From positions 1-52,055 of the forward strand of contig JAFGLZ010000177.1 of assembly GCA_016927755.1 (NCBI GenBank): a stretch of 52,055 bases of DNA, written 5' to 3'. The notes under the pieces are model-generated. The model had not been told where the DNA came from, made no database searches, and worked only from the letters and a program-made list of their open reading frames with translations. The position numbers and the translations under genes were made by a program. Source of the DNA: Phycisphaerae bacterium. GTDB lineage: Bacteria; Planctomycetota; Phycisphaerae; UBA1845; JAFGLZ01. This document shows, piece by piece, positions 1-9,272 of this stretch. Each line of letters begins with the position of its first letter. The stretch's first letter is position 1.

Positions 1-126
1 GTCGTCGCCAAGAGCTACTGCGGCGACTTCGTCGGCGGCGAAGGCGCCCTAATGCTCCCCCTGGCGGGCATCGCCGGCATCCTAGGATCAACCTGGCTAG
101 CCCGCCGCCGAAGGTTCCACACATAG
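1..126 (+). CDS. 3' end of a surface/exported protein with C-terminal sorting tail (5' end outside window)
   Basis: Frame 1 is open from the window edge to TAG at 124-126 and gives 41 residues. The visible part is a C-terminal anchoring tail: a Cys-Gly pair (YCGDF), a short glycine-rich stretch, about 18 hydrophobic residues (LMLPLAGIAGILG and on) and a final RRRR cluster before FHT. That order (Cys, TM helix, Arg cluster) is that of MYXO-CTERM-like or PEP-CTERM-like sorting signals, in which the tail is removed by a membrane protease during export. The secreted protease ending at 11087 has a tail of the same layout. The body and function of this protein cannot be seen. The tail assignment is by pattern, not by a family match. 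Confidence 0.6.
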   Translation, partial: VVAKSYCGDFVGGEGALMLPLAGIAGILGSTWLARRRRFHT

Positions 127-430
127 GAGGACCCCCCGAGCAAAGAATCCCCCCTCATCCCCCCACGTAGGGCGGATTCCATCCGCCACCCGGGAGGGCG
201 ACCGCCCCAGGCAGGGCGACCGTCCCAGGGAGGGCGAGGCTCCTGCCGAGCCGAAACCCCAACCCCAGGAGGCCGAGTCCGCCGCGGCGGACGGGCCGAC
301 CCCCTTTCGTCCTTCGTCCTTCGTCCTTTCCACTTCGCCCCCTGGGCGTCCCCCCCCAATTGACGCCACAAACCCCTCGCCGGTATCGTTCACTCCAACG
401 CAGCCAGCACAATCGCAGGGAGACGTTATC
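127..430. repeat. Intergenic stretch with hairpin and small tandem repeats
   Basis: No convincing gene. A perfect inverted repeat lies at 171-187 (GGCGGAT, loop TCC, ATCCGCC), a possible terminator for the gene ending at 126, though no T-run follows. Three imperfect copies of an about 18-bp unit containing AGGGCGA follow at 192-250. At 307-327 a 7-bp unit (TCGTCCT) is repeated three times exactly. The rest is C-rich spacer. The promoter of the following gene should lie in 330-420, but no clear hexamers are visible. A likely RBS (CAGGGAGACG) precedes the ATG at 431. Confidence 0.5.
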
Positions 431-2473
431 ATGACGAAATGCTGCATGCTACTGATGGGTTGGGTCCTCCTCTCATGCTCCGGGTGCGCCATCGCCACCC
501 TACTCACCGAACTCCGCGGCGGAGATCTCACCCTCAAGCTCGGACTCGACCGCGCCGGCATCCCCGTCGTCAAACAAGCCCAGTGGTCCGCCGACCGTCA
601 CACCGTGTTCGAAGCCGCCGACCTCGCCGACGGCATGAAGGCATGGCTCCCCGCCGACCTCCTCCCCACGGCCCCGCTGGCCGGCGACCCCTCCTGGCGG
701 ATCTCCGACGACCCCGTCTTCCGACGCGCGTCGGCCTCCCGCGACCTCCCCGGCAATCTGCGAATCACCTGGGTCGTCGAGCTGGCCAAACGCGGGTCAA
801 TCCTCCGCATGCACGTCGAGCTCGCCAACCGCGGCGACCGCCCAAAGGCCGTCGAATGGTTCCCCGGCTGGACCGCCTCATGGCAGGTGCCCGAAGGCGT
901 CAGCAGCGTCCGGGCCTGGCGATCCCTCTCCTTCGCCCCCGCCGAGACCCGGCTCGGCCCCGACCGCCGCGTCGAGCTCAGAAGCCGCCTCCACAGCTCC
1001 GACTCCAAGTCCGGACCCGGCTTCAACCCCTACTGGATCGTCCACGCCAAAAACGCCCAGCTCTGTTTCAGCCTCGACTGGTGCGGTGGCTGGCAAGCCT
1101 CAGTCACCGGCAAGCGCAACGGCCTCGACTTCGCCGTCCGACTGCCCCCCAACGAGACGCAATTGACCCTACCCCCAGGCGCCGCCATCGCCGGACCTAT
1201 CGTCACCGTGACCCCGATCCGGCAGACCGACGAAGCCCTCGCCCGCGCCGACTGGATGGCCCAGCGAGTCGCCCTCGGACGCGACCTCTACGGCGGACCG
1301 CAACCCGTCTACCCCCTCACCTACAACAACTGGTACACCACACGCTTCGGCCTCACCGCGGACTTCCTCCGCCGGCAGGTCGCCGCCATGGACCCGTACA
1401 AGTTCGACTACTTCATCGTCGACGCCGGCTGGTACGGGGGCATGGGCCAGTGGACCCCCGCCGGCGCCAAGTTCAAGCCCGGCGAGTTCGAGACCATCCT
1501 CCAGTCCGTCAAGGACAAGGGCGTCGGAGTCGGCATCTGGACCTGTCCCCAGTTCGTTTGCGCCAAGAAGGACGCGCTCCCCCCCGACGTCGATGTGCCC
1601 GGCTTCTATGAGAAGTTCATCGACGGTTGGCTCCTGGATCTCGTCGGCTGCGACTACAAGAAGCTGCTCCTCGACCACGTCGCCATGCTCCGCAAACGCT
1701 ACCACGCCGACTGGTGGAAATACGACCAGGTCCTCTTCGCCGCCGAGACCCGCGCCGGCGTCATGCGAAACGTCCACGCCTTCCAGGACGCCCTCCTCGC
1801 CGTCCGAAAGGCCCAACCGGACCTCGTCATCGAGAACTGCCAGAGCGGTGGCCGAATGATCAACGAGCTCACGATGCTCGCCACCCAAAGCCAGTGGCTC
1901 CGCGACGGCGGCAAGAACGGCCTCGACCACGCCCGCGACAACATCTCCACCGTCCTGAACGCCCTCGCCTTCGTCCCCCCCTGGGCCGCCGGCCGGTGGA
2001 CCAACAACTTCCAGGAGATGGACCCCGACGACGACGAGCTGACGCGCCTCTACTGTCGCTCCGCCATGCCCGGCACCTGGGGCATCGTCTCCGATCTCAG
2101 CGAAATCCCCGACCGGCAGCGGAAGGTCATCCTTCAAGAAGTCGAGCACTATCGTCGGCTGAGCGAGTTCAAGTCCACATACCGGTACGCCCTCCACCCG
2201 CCAGGAAGGCGCATGCCATTGACCTCCATCATCTTCTATGGAAACGACATGAACTCCGCCGCAGCGCTCCTGTTCCGCTGGGACGGCCAGGGCCAGCTCG
2301 AGCATCGACTGAAGCTTCCCCTGCTTCAAAGTAAGTCTCAGTATGAAGTTACGGATGTCGACCTCGGATCCCGGCAGGTCCTCGACGCAGCCCAGCTCCG
2401 GCAGACCGGCCTGCCCGTTCGCTTCGACCCGAAACACCGCTCAGCGCTCCTGTTCATCCGTCGATCGGACTGA
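431..2473 (+). CDS. Exported alpha-galactosidase-like glycoside hydrolase, GH36/GH-D clan
   Basis: A 680-residue protein. The N-terminus has a short hydrophobic segment ending in LLSCSGCAIA, which fits a lipoprotein-type signal. Residues about 50-280 are a beta-sandwich-like region typical of GH36. From about 290 there is a TIM barrel with YNNWYTT and YFIVDAGWYGG. The two catalytic aspartates of the clan are visible: D432 in WWKYDQ (nucleophile position) and D492 in QWLRDGG (acid/base position), the latter after the NCQSGGR loop. A C-terminal beta domain closes the protein. It probably removes terminal alpha-galactosyl or related residues from plant or algal polysaccharide outside the cytoplasm. 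The substrate cannot be read from the sequence. The next gene (HDOD) is separated by more than 400 bp and is probably a separate unit. Confidence 0.85.
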   Translation: MTKCCMLLMGWVLLSCSGCAIATLLTELRGGDLTLKLGLDRAGIPVVKQAQWSADRHTVFEAADLADGMKAWLPADLLPTAPLAGDPSWRISDDPVFRRASASRDLPGNLRITWVVELAKRGSILRMHVELANRGDRPKAVEWFPGWTASWQVPEGVSSVRAWRSLSFAPAETRLGPDRRVELRSRLHSSDSKSGPGFNPYWIVHAKNAQLCFSLDWCGGWQASVTGKRNGLDFAVRLPPNETQLTLPPGAAIAGPIVTVTPIRQTDEALARADWMAQRVALGRDLYGGPQPVYPLTYNNWYTTRFGLTADFLRRQVAAMDPYKFDYFIVDAGWYGGMGQWTPAGAKFKPGEFETILQSVKDKGVGVGIWTCPQFVCAKKDALPPDVDVPGFYEKFIDGWLLDLVGCDYKKLLLDHVAMLRKRYHADWWKYDQVLFAAETRAGVMRNVHAFQDALLAVRKAQPDLVIENCQSGGRMINELTMLATQSQWLRDGGKNGLDHARDNISTVLNALAFVPPWAAGRWTNNFQEMDPDDDELTRLYCRSAMPGTWGIVSDLSEIPDRQRKVILQEVEHYRRLSEFKSTYRYALHPPGRRMPLTSIIFYGNDMNSAAALLFRWDGQGQLEHRLKLPLLQSKSQYEVTDVDLGSRQVLDAAQLRQTGLPVRFDPKHRSALLFIRRSD

Positions 2474-2929
2474 GCGGCCCACGTGGTCCGAGCCTCCAGA
2501 ATTTACCGGTCAACGGCCAGGGCGATCCCGGGACGCTGGTGGCGGAAACTCCGGGTTTCTCGCAGCGGCCTCATGACCGTAACTCGTTATTTAGTAATAC
2601 TTAATAATCATTAACGCCTTCTCGGTAAGTGTTTGGGACGAAAAGCCTTCCAGTGAGAGCTAAGGTTCCAGTCACCCACAGTCGATTGCCAATGGTGTGC
2701 AGGCCGAGACAGCGGGCGAGGCTGCTCGGTGGCGCTTTCCTCTGTCGGCAAGAGGAGCAAACGGTTTTTGAGCCAGATGCAGGAGACTCGGACAGGCGGT
2801 GGCGGGCAGGAGACGTCTTCGCAACCGGGTCCACCCCCGGGCGTGCCGGTCATGGCGGGAAGCGACTTCGAACGACGTTCTTCCCAGTGTCCCGCGCCCC
2901 AGACCCGCATCGTGAATGGAGCTTCGGTG
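2474..2929. other. Intergenic region with AT-rich promoter-like patch
   Basis: The stretch 2577-2617 is strikingly AT-rich for this genome (TTATTTAGTAATACTTAAT is part of it) and probably carries the promoter of the HDOD gene, although no well-spaced -35/-10 pair stands out. The reading frame of the HDOD gene is open back to a GTG at 2729, preceded by GGGCGAGG, so part of this interval (2729-2929) may be an N-terminal extension rather than leader. Those 67 extra residues are low-complexity (Gly, Pro, Arg, Ser) and match no domain I know. Confidence 0.4.
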
Positions 2930-3820
2930 ATGGGTGACATCCCGACCGCCGCCACGAAGACTCCCAAACAGCGGCTCCAAGGATTCGTCGAGCAGCTCTC
3001 AGAGGTCTCGACCCTCCCGTCCGTCCTCGCCAAGATCATGACCGTCATCGACGACCCGGGCACGGGTTCCGCCGACCTCAAGGCCGTCGTCGAGTGCGAT
3101 CCCGCCCTGACCAGCCGCGTGCTCAAACTGGTGAACTCGGCCTACTTCGGCCTTCGGAACTCGACGAGCAACCTCCAAAACGCCATCAGCCTCCTGGGCT
3201 TTAACGCCGTCCGCAACTTGGCCGTCACCGCGTCGGTCAGCAACGTCTTCAAGGACGAGTTTGAGAACGAGTATTACAGCCGCAAGGGCCTGTGGGAGCA
3301 CATGGTCTCCGTGGCCCTGTGCGCTCGAATGATGGTTCGCCGCTCCCGGCTTGCCCAGTTCGAGGACGCATACCTGGGGGGCCTCCTCCACGACATCGGC
3401 ACCGTGATGTTCGATCAGCACGCCCATGGAGAGTTCTGCAATGCCCTGCGAATGCTCCAGCTGGAGCGGGACCTTCGCGCTTGCGAGCACGCCGTCTTCG
3501 GGTTCGACCACACCCAGTTGGGGGCCGTGATGGCCGGCGTGTGGAAGTTCCCCGATCTCATCATCCAGTGCATCCGCTGGCACCATCAGTCCCATCGAGC
3601 CACCGGCCAGAGCCGCCACATCCGGCAGATTGCCGCGGCGGTCGAGCTGTCCGATTTCCTGTGCACTCAGAAGGGAGCGGGCGCGGTCCGCACCAAGGTC
3701 AAGCCCCACCTCAGCCCGTACGTGCTGTCCGATCTGAAGATCGATCGGTCCGACCTCCGTGTGCTCTGGGCCGAGATGGACAAGGAACTCGCCGCCGCCA
3801 GGGACTGGTTCAAGCTGTAG
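2930..3820 (+). CDS. HDOD-domain signalling protein
   Basis: With the ATG at 2930 (GGAG eight bases upstream) this is 296 residues. An HDOD domain covers about residues 15-215: the LPSVLAKI entry helix, NSAYFGL, the AISLLGFNAVRNLA block and GGLLHDIG are all family hallmarks. HDOD is an HD-GYP relative that generally lacks phosphodiesterase activity and acts as a cytoplasmic output or scaffold domain in stress, motility and c-di-GMP networks. No receiver or kinase domain is attached. Starts at GTG 2729, ATG 2777 or ATG 2852 are possible in the same frame. I prefer 2930 because the domain begins shortly after it and it has an RBS. The gene converges with the S9 peptidase, only 14 bp away, leaving no room for a separate terminator. 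Confidence 0.85.
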   Translation: MGDIPTAATKTPKQRLQGFVEQLSEVSTLPSVLAKIMTVIDDPGTGSADLKAVVECDPALTSRVLKLVNSAYFGLRNSTSNLQNAISLLGFNAVRNLAVTASVSNVFKDEFENEYYSRKGLWEHMVSVALCARMMVRRSRLAQFEDAYLGGLLHDIGTVMFDQHAHGEFCNALRMLQLERDLRACEHAVFGFDHTQLGAVMAGVWKFPDLIIQCIRWHHQSHRATGQSRHIRQIAAAVELSDFLCTQKGAGAVRTKVKPHLSPYVLSDLKIDRSDLRVLWAEMDKELAAARDWFKL

Positions 3821-3834
3821 ACCTACCGACGTGA

Positions 3835-5766
3835 CTACAGATTCTCGATCTCAACGGACTCGACGGCGTCGGCGAGCTCGAAGCCGAAGATCCGCGAGAA
3901 GAAGTAGAGCTTGCCCTCCAATGATCGCCGGATGTTCTCGGCCTTGCGGAAGCCGTGCTGCTCTCCTTCGAGCTCGATCAGGGCGACTGGTAGGCCCTTC
4001 TTCCGCAAAGCGTCGGCCATCATCCGCGCCTGATTCGGCGGCACGACCCGGTCTTCCAGGCCCTGGAAGAAGATGATCGGACACGACAGGCCGTCCACAT
4101 GGTGGATCGGCGATCGTTCCAGGTAGATGTCCCTTCGCTCGGGGTAGGGACCGATCAAACGGTCGAGGTATCGCGACTCGAACTTGTGCGTCTCCTTGGC
4201 CAGCGCCTCACAGTCGCTGATGCCGAAGTCGCTGGCACCCGCCGAGAAGACGTCTCTGAACGTCAGGCACGACAGCGTCGTGTACCCCCCGGCGCTGCCG
4301 CCGGCGATGGCGAGGCGGTCGCCGTCGACCAGGCCGCGCTGGGCCAAGTACCTCGCTCCGTTGCAGCAGTCGTCGACGTCCACGACGCCCCACTGGCCGT
4401 AGAGCCGCTCGCGATAGGCGCGACCGTAGCCCGTGCTGCCGCCGTAGTTGACGTCGAGGACGGCGATGCCCCGGCTCGTGTAGTACTGGATGGTGAGGTT
4501 GAGCGAGGACGTCGTGGCCGCCGTGGGCCCCCCGTGGGCAAGCACGACCAACGGCGGCCTCTCGCCGGGCGGCGCCGCATAGTCCTTGTTGGTCGGTGGA
4601 TAGAAGAATCCGTGCGACGTCAGGTCGCCCTCGGTCGGGAACTCGACGGGCTCCGGCACGGAGACGTACCCGGGATCGATTCGGAGATCGGCAGCGCGTC
4701 GCAGCTCCTCGCTCTCCCCCGTGCCGAGATCCATATGCACGACCGCCGTTGATCTGTCAGGCGCCCCGGCGATGAAGGCCGCGCGCCCCTCGCTTGCCCT
4801 GAGGCTGCCGACATTGGCATACGGAGTTGAGATAGCGTTCAGTTTCCGGGACCCCAAGTCGATGTGAGCCAGGTGCCAGAAACCGTTCCGCGCATAGGCA
4901 CAGACGATTCCGCCGTGTCCGGTGAAGGCATAGGTGGACTGGCCGAACGCCCATTGCGGCGCCGCGAACTCCGCCTCGAGTTCAATGACGGGCTCAACGC
5001 GTCCGTCTCGCCATGAGCAGAGGTTCCACCAGTCGGTGCGGTCGGAGATGAAGTGGAGAACGCCGTCGGGTGACCATTGCGGCTGCACTATCGACTCATT
5101 CCGACCGCCGGCCGCATGTGTAGCGCCTGAGAGCGAGCCGTCGTCGTTGACGGAGGCAACCCACAGTTCCGCGGCGTCCCACGGCATGTCGGGATGGTTC
5201 CACGTCAGCCAGGCGAGTTGTGAGCCGTCCGGGCTGAGCCGCGGCGAGGCGTAGAAGTCGTTTCCCGCGGCTAGGATCTCGTCTTGCTGTCTTCCGTCCA
5301 GACGGACCGATACGATCGTATTGACCGGCTCGCCGCCGCCGCGATGGTCCTGGCGAACGGCAATCAGTCTCGATCGTCGAGTGTCCACCTCGAAGTCGGC
5401 GTGCCGCAGGTTCGAATCCGCGGTAATGGCTCGTGGTTCGCCGTGGCCGCCGCCGCTGCGGTAGACGCGTTGATCGTCGAAGTGGGTGAAGATGACGTCA
5501 TTGTCGAGTGGGATGTAGGCGCCGCCGCCGTATTCATGCACGCGCGTTCGAGCGTTGAAGCCAGCGGGAATCATGTCTTCAGTGTGTCCACCGCCGTCGC
5601 GACGTACGACCACGCATCGTCCGCCTTCCGTCGGGCGGAGCTCGACCCAGTAGATGCGATCGCCGTCGATCCGGACCTCGCCGAGGCCGATCATCCCCTC
5701 GGCGATCTGTCTGGCATGGATCGGCGATGACCAGGCCCCGTAGCCGGCCAGCTTCGGCTCGGTCAT
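3835..5766 (-). CDS. Prolyl oligopeptidase family (S9) serine peptidase
   Basis: A 643-residue protein with an N-terminal beta-propeller (about residues 1-370; recurrent SPDG and W-S-P-D strands such as LSPDGSQLAWLTW) and a C-terminal alpha/beta hydrolase (about 380-643). The catalytic triad is readable: S491 in GGSAGGY, D572 in LEDRVVPP and H604 in GEQHGF. This resembles the dipeptidyl aminopeptidase/acylaminoacyl peptidase branch, which trims short peptides. No signal peptide is seen, so it is probably cytoplasmic. The ATG at 5766 has GGGAGGG upstream; the frame is open further, to 5895, but that would overlap the porin gene. It sits 40 bp downstream of the FadL-type gene and may be co-transcribed with it and the sulfatase. 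Confidence 0.9.
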   Translation of the reverse strand: MTEPKLAGYGAWSSPIHARQIAEGMIGLGEVRIDGDRIYWVELRPTEGGRCVVVRRDGGGHTEDMIPAGFNARTRVHEYGGGAYIPLDNDVIFTHFDDQRVYRSGGGHGEPRAITADSNLRHADFEVDTRRSRLIAVRQDHRGGGEPVNTIVSVRLDGRQQDEILAAGNDFYASPRLSPDGSQLAWLTWNHPDMPWDAAELWVASVNDDGSLSGATHAAGGRNESIVQPQWSPDGVLHFISDRTDWWNLCSWRDGRVEPVIELEAEFAAPQWAFGQSTYAFTGHGGIVCAYARNGFWHLAHIDLGSRKLNAISTPYANVGSLRASEGRAAFIAGAPDRSTAVVHMDLGTGESEELRRAADLRIDPGYVSVPEPVEFPTEGDLTSHGFFYPPTNKDYAAPPGERPPLVVLAHGGPTAATTSSLNLTIQYYTSRGIAVLDVNYGGSTGYGRAYRERLYGQWGVVDVDDCCNGARYLAQRGLVDGDRLAIAGGSAGGYTTLSCLTFRDVFSAGASDFGISDCEALAKETHKFESRYLDRLIGPYPERRDIYLERSPIHHVDGLSCPIIFFQGLEDRVVPPNQARMMADALRKKGLPVALIELEGEQHGFRKAENIRRSLEGKLYFFSRIFGFELADAVESVEIENL

Positions 5767-5806
5767 GTCATACCCTCCCTCGAAACCCTTCGCGGAGAAT
5801 ACCTGT

Positions 5807-7114
5807 CTACCAACTGAAACCGAATCCGAGTGAGAAGCCGTGCTGGGCTTGCCACACCTCGCTGCAGCCATAATCGACGCCGAGGAGGATGTCACTGCAT
5901 CCGGGGCCGCTGACCGAAATGGGTAGACTTAGGATGTAGCCGCCCCCGACCCACCAGTTGTCCCGATGATAGCGCAGCCCGAGCGTGACGTGGTGCTGAG
6001 GAAGCGTCGAAGCCACGGGTAGGAGATTGGCCGGATCGACGGGCTCGGTACCGAAGTGATAGCCGGTGCCGAGGGTCCATCGCTCGTTCAGCTTGAACTC
6101 CGCACCGGCAATGAAGGCCAACTGGTCCTGGTAGCCCAGCGGGAAGGGGTAACGGATGTCGATCAGTCCGTCGGTGGCGATCGTGGTCGAGTGGAACGAG
6201 CTCTTGTCCCAGTTGATCCAGCGGACCTCGCCGTGCAGCCTGAGCCAATCGGTGGCGTCCCAGGCGACGCCGGCCGTCAGCTTCTGCGGCATGCGAAACT
6301 CGTCCATGAAGGCCTTGCCGAGATCGATCGGAAGAATCCCAAACAGCGAAGCCTTGAGGTTGTCGCCGCTGAGATCTCCGTACCACGTCGGCGACGTGTA
6401 GCCGAGGCCGAAGGAAAGGTCCTTGCGCGCACGATAGTGCATGCCGAGCTGAAACCCGCCCCCATACGCATACCCGCGCCCGAAGTCCACGTCCGCCGGG
6501 CCCAGGACGGTGCTGATCTCGCCGCTTGCCACCTCGAATCGGGCACCGGCTCCGACGGATAGCTTGTCCGTGATCTTGATCCCGAGATTCAACTGCGGGT
6601 CGACGATCTTCAAGTCTCCACTGACGCGCCGCTTCATATACGGAATCATCAGATGCCGATTGTAGTAGAGCGCGGACGTGCCGGCCTTGGTGTGCAGGGC
6701 CAGACCGAGGGTGAATGTCTCGTCGAGCGGCATGGCAAGACCAACGTTGGCCAGCGCCCCGAACAGCCGCTGATCGTCCGCGGAACCAGCCGGACCTCGC
6801 CAATGGCCGGGCAGGATGCCCGCCTCGCTGGTGAAGTCGAATCGGTACTTGGTCCTCGGCCAGAGGCTGAGCGTGGCGGGATTGTCGACCTGCGATATGG
6901 CCGAATCGCCCACGGCGACGTCGGCGCCGCCCCTGGCCTGGGCCTGCGTGCTAACTCCGATCGGATAGAGGCCGTCCGTCGCCCTGGCCGCCTGCTGACC
7001 GCAGCACAGCAGCATGATCGCGGCAACCGCGCTGGCGTTGAGCCTCAACCCTCGCTCGGGGGATCGGCGGGCGGGGGAACGCGCAATACTGGTAGGACGG
7101 CGGATGGCCTGCAT
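5807..7114 (-). CDS. FadL/OmpP1/TodX-type outer membrane transport protein
   Basis: A 435-residue protein with an N-terminal signal peptide (hydrophobic AVAAIMLLC, cleavage probably after ARA) followed by the mature start DGLYPIGV. The family hallmark near the mature N-terminus is present: QARGGADVAVGD and then VDNPATLS, the NPA motif of FadL proteins. The rest is alternating amphipathic strands expected for a 14-strand barrel, ending FGFSW with an aromatic last residue as outer membrane proteins require. Family members take up long-chain fatty acids or other hydrophobic compounds; the substrate here is unknown. The ATG at 7114 has a good RBS (GGGAGG). A GTG at 7147 would add 11 residues. It lies 58 bp after the sulfatase and 40 bp before the S9 peptidase. 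Confidence 0.85.
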   Translation of the reverse strand: MQAIRRPTSIARSPARRSPERGLRLNASAVAAIMLLCCGQQAARATDGLYPIGVSTQAQARGGADVAVGDSAISQVDNPATLSLWPRTKYRFDFTSEAGILPGHWRGPAGSADDQRLFGALANVGLAMPLDETFTLGLALHTKAGTSALYYNRHLMIPYMKRRVSGDLKIVDPQLNLGIKITDKLSVGAGARFEVASGEISTVLGPADVDFGRGYAYGGGFQLGMHYRARKDLSFGLGYTSPTWYGDLSGDNLKASLFGILPIDLGKAFMDEFRMPQKLTAGVAWDATDWLRLHGEVRWINWDKSSFHSTTIATDGLIDIRYPFPLGYQDQLAFIAGAEFKLNERWTLGTGYHFGTEPVDPANLLPVASTLPQHHVTLGLRYHRDNWWVGGGYILSLPISVSGPGCSDILLGVDYGCSEVWQAQHGFSLGFGFSW

Positions 7115-7172
7115 GCTGCCACCTCCCGGCTGCCGAGTGGGCGTCACGTGCTCCGCGTGCGTTCGGCAGAGC

Positions 7173-9077
7173 TTAGCCCTTCAGCTCTCCCAGCGCGTGG
7201 TCCAACACGCGATTGACGTAGGGATTCTGCTTGGGCGCCTTGCTTGCCCGCGTCATCGCATCGAACGCGGGGCGGGCCTTCTCGTCGAGGTGATCCAAGA
7301 GGTTGGCGGCCCGAAGGCGAACCCATTCGTTCTCATTCGTCAGGCCATCTATCAGCACCGGCAGGCCCTCGCTGACCCTCCCCAAGCGGCAGAGAAGCTC
7401 AGCGGCGATGATGCGGACCTCGGGAGATGAATCCTTCAGCTCGCCCGCGACAGCCTCTGCCGCCGGACCCGCCTTATCGCCTAGAGCGGACAGCCCGACT
7501 ACTGCCCAGTATCGGACCGCCGCGTCCTTATCCTTGAGGAGCGCTAAGAGCTTCGGCAGGGCCTCAGGCTGCATTCGAGAAGCCAGATCGGCCGCGGCGA
7601 GGATTCGCTCGAGCGGGTACGCCTCCGGTGTCTTGCGGACCGCCTCGTACGGAGCCCGGCCGCCGAACCGCGTTCGCAGGTCGGCCTCGGGCAGGAAACC
7701 CAGGTCGCGGATCTCCATGACCCAGTCCACATGGGCTTTTCGCAGCCGCTCCAAGGTGTCCCGGTGATTCGGATCACTCGCCAGGTTCCTGACCTCCCAG
7801 GGATCGGCCTGCGTGTCGTAGAGCTCCTCGGGCGGCTTGGTCTTGGCCATGAACACCGCGGCGGGGCCCGTCAACTTGCCCTCGTCGGCAAGCCGCTGCC
7901 AGACCCGCATCGTCGGTATCTGGTACATGTACGAGATGTGCTGATGATGGAACCAGGGATGATGCGGCATGTAGTTGTGGATGTACTTGTATCGCTTGTC
8001 TCGCACGCATCGGATCATATCGTAGCGCTCGTCCATGCGATCCCTGTAGCCGTAGACGTACCGCCGCGGCTCGGCCGCCTGCTTGCCGAGAAAGGCCTCG
8101 CCCTGCATGTAAGAGGGGACTTGCACGCCGGCCAGACTCAGCACGGTCGGCGCGAGGTCGACGAAGCTGACGAGCCGGTCGGTGGCCGATCCGGGAGCCC
8201 CGGGCGCCAGATAGCGGTACTTCTCCGGAAAGCGGACCAGCATGGGCACGCGCAGGCTCGAGTCGTACAGCCACCGCTTGCTCCGAGGCATGCCAGCGCC
8301 GTGATCGGAATAGAACATGACGATCGTATCGTCGGCCAAGCCGTCGGCGTCGAGGTCCCCGAGGAGCCCGCCCACCTGCTTGTCCATGAACGTGATCATG
8401 TCGTAGTAGCGGGCCCAGTCCTTGCGTACCTCGGGCGTGTCGGGATGGTAGGGGGGGACCGGCGCCTTAGCCGGATCGTGCCGCTCGCCCGGCTTGAAGT
8501 TGGCGGTCCGCTTCTGATACTCCCCCTCGAGCAAGCGGATCTGGCTTTCATGACAGCTCGTGTAGTTGAAGACGGCGAAGAAGGGCTGCCCCTTCCCGCG
8601 TTTCCGCCAGTGGGCCCTGCGATTGCACTCGTCCCACGCGGCCTCGGGGTGCTTGAAGTTGTAGTCGGTCTTGGCGTTGTTCGTGCAGTAGTAGCCGGCC
8701 TGCCGCAGGTACTCGGGAAAGCAGTGGATCTCGGGCGGCAGCGTCCCTTTGCAGCGCATGTGCTGCGTGCCGATCGATGGGGGGTACATGCCCGTGATGA
8801 TGCACGATCGGGCCGGGGCGCAGACGCCAATGGGGGCGAAGGCGTTGTCGTACCGCACGCCCTGGGCCGCCAGGTGGTCCAGGTTGGGGGTTACAGCGTA
8901 GGGATCACCATAGCAGCCCAGGTTGGGGCTGATGTCCTCGCAGGTGATCCAGAGGATGTTGGGTCGGTCCGACGGCCGGACGTCTCGAGCACCCTCCGCC
9001 GCCGCCAGGTAGCTGCTGATCGAGGGCAGACCCAAGGCCGCCATCCCGGACTGGCTGAGAAACTGTCGTCGGTTCAT
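7173..9077 (-). CDS. Tat-exported sulfatase (formylglycine type) with C-terminal HEAT repeats
   Basis: A 634-residue protein. It starts MNRRQFLSQ, a twin-arginine signal, so it is exported folded. The sulfatase signature C-A-P-A-R lies at residues 86-90; C86 would be converted to formylglycine, and PNILWITCEDI upstream supplies metal-binding aspartate-region residues. MFYSDHGAGM and the following Lys are the other metal/sulfate site. From about residue 490 to the end are HEAT-like repeats (ALPKLLALLKDKDAAVR, AAEAVAGELKDSSPEVR, GLPVLIDGLTNENEWVR), a fusion common in planctomycetes. It should hydrolyse sulfate esters of polysaccharide or glycan in the periplasm. The start at 9077 is set by the Tat motif and a GAGG box. 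It is divergent from the C39-type gene. Confidence 0.92.
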   Translation of the reverse strand: MNRRQFLSQSGMAALGLPSISSYLAAAEGARDVRPSDRPNILWITCEDISPNLGCYGDPYAVTPNLDHLAAQGVRYDNAFAPIGVCAPARSCIITGMYPPSIGTQHMRCKGTLPPEIHCFPEYLRQAGYYCTNNAKTDYNFKHPEAAWDECNRRAHWRKRGKGQPFFAVFNYTSCHESQIRLLEGEYQKRTANFKPGERHDPAKAPVPPYHPDTPEVRKDWARYYDMITFMDKQVGGLLGDLDADGLADDTIVMFYSDHGAGMPRSKRWLYDSSLRVPMLVRFPEKYRYLAPGAPGSATDRLVSFVDLAPTVLSLAGVQVPSYMQGEAFLGKQAAEPRRYVYGYRDRMDERYDMIRCVRDKRYKYIHNYMPHHPWFHHQHISYMYQIPTMRVWQRLADEGKLTGPAAVFMAKTKPPEELYDTQADPWEVRNLASDPNHRDTLERLRKAHVDWVMEIRDLGFLPEADLRTRFGGRAPYEAVRKTPEAYPLERILAAADLASRMQPEALPKLLALLKDKDAAVRYWAVVGLSALGDKAGPAAEAVAGELKDSSPEVRIIAAELLCRLGRVSEGLPVLIDGLTNENEWVRLRAANLLDHLDEKARPAFDAMTRASKAPKQNPYVNRVLDHALGELKG

Positions 9078-9272
9078 TGGGGTGATCCTCGCCGCTGGCT
9101 CGCTTCGGGCACTGTACCACGCCCGCAACCTACCGCAATCCAGAAGCTCGTCGCAGGCTCGAACTCGTCGCGAATGTGATCGGAGCGAGGCCGATTTGCC
9201 ACGACTCGCGATCAGGGATACGGTAAGATTAAAGGCTCAAATGCCGACGGCGCCAATCAAGAAGGGGAGGAT

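Noticed and set aside
5408..5425. tRNA T-arm-like word GGTTCGAATCC (also near 19728)
   Set aside because: Both lie inside well-supported genes and no acceptor stem or anticodon arm can be built around them.
9196..9229. Sigma-70 promoter upstream of the C39-like gene (TTGCCA, TAAGAT)
   Set aside because: The -10-like word is fair, but the spacing to the only -35 candidate is 22 bases.
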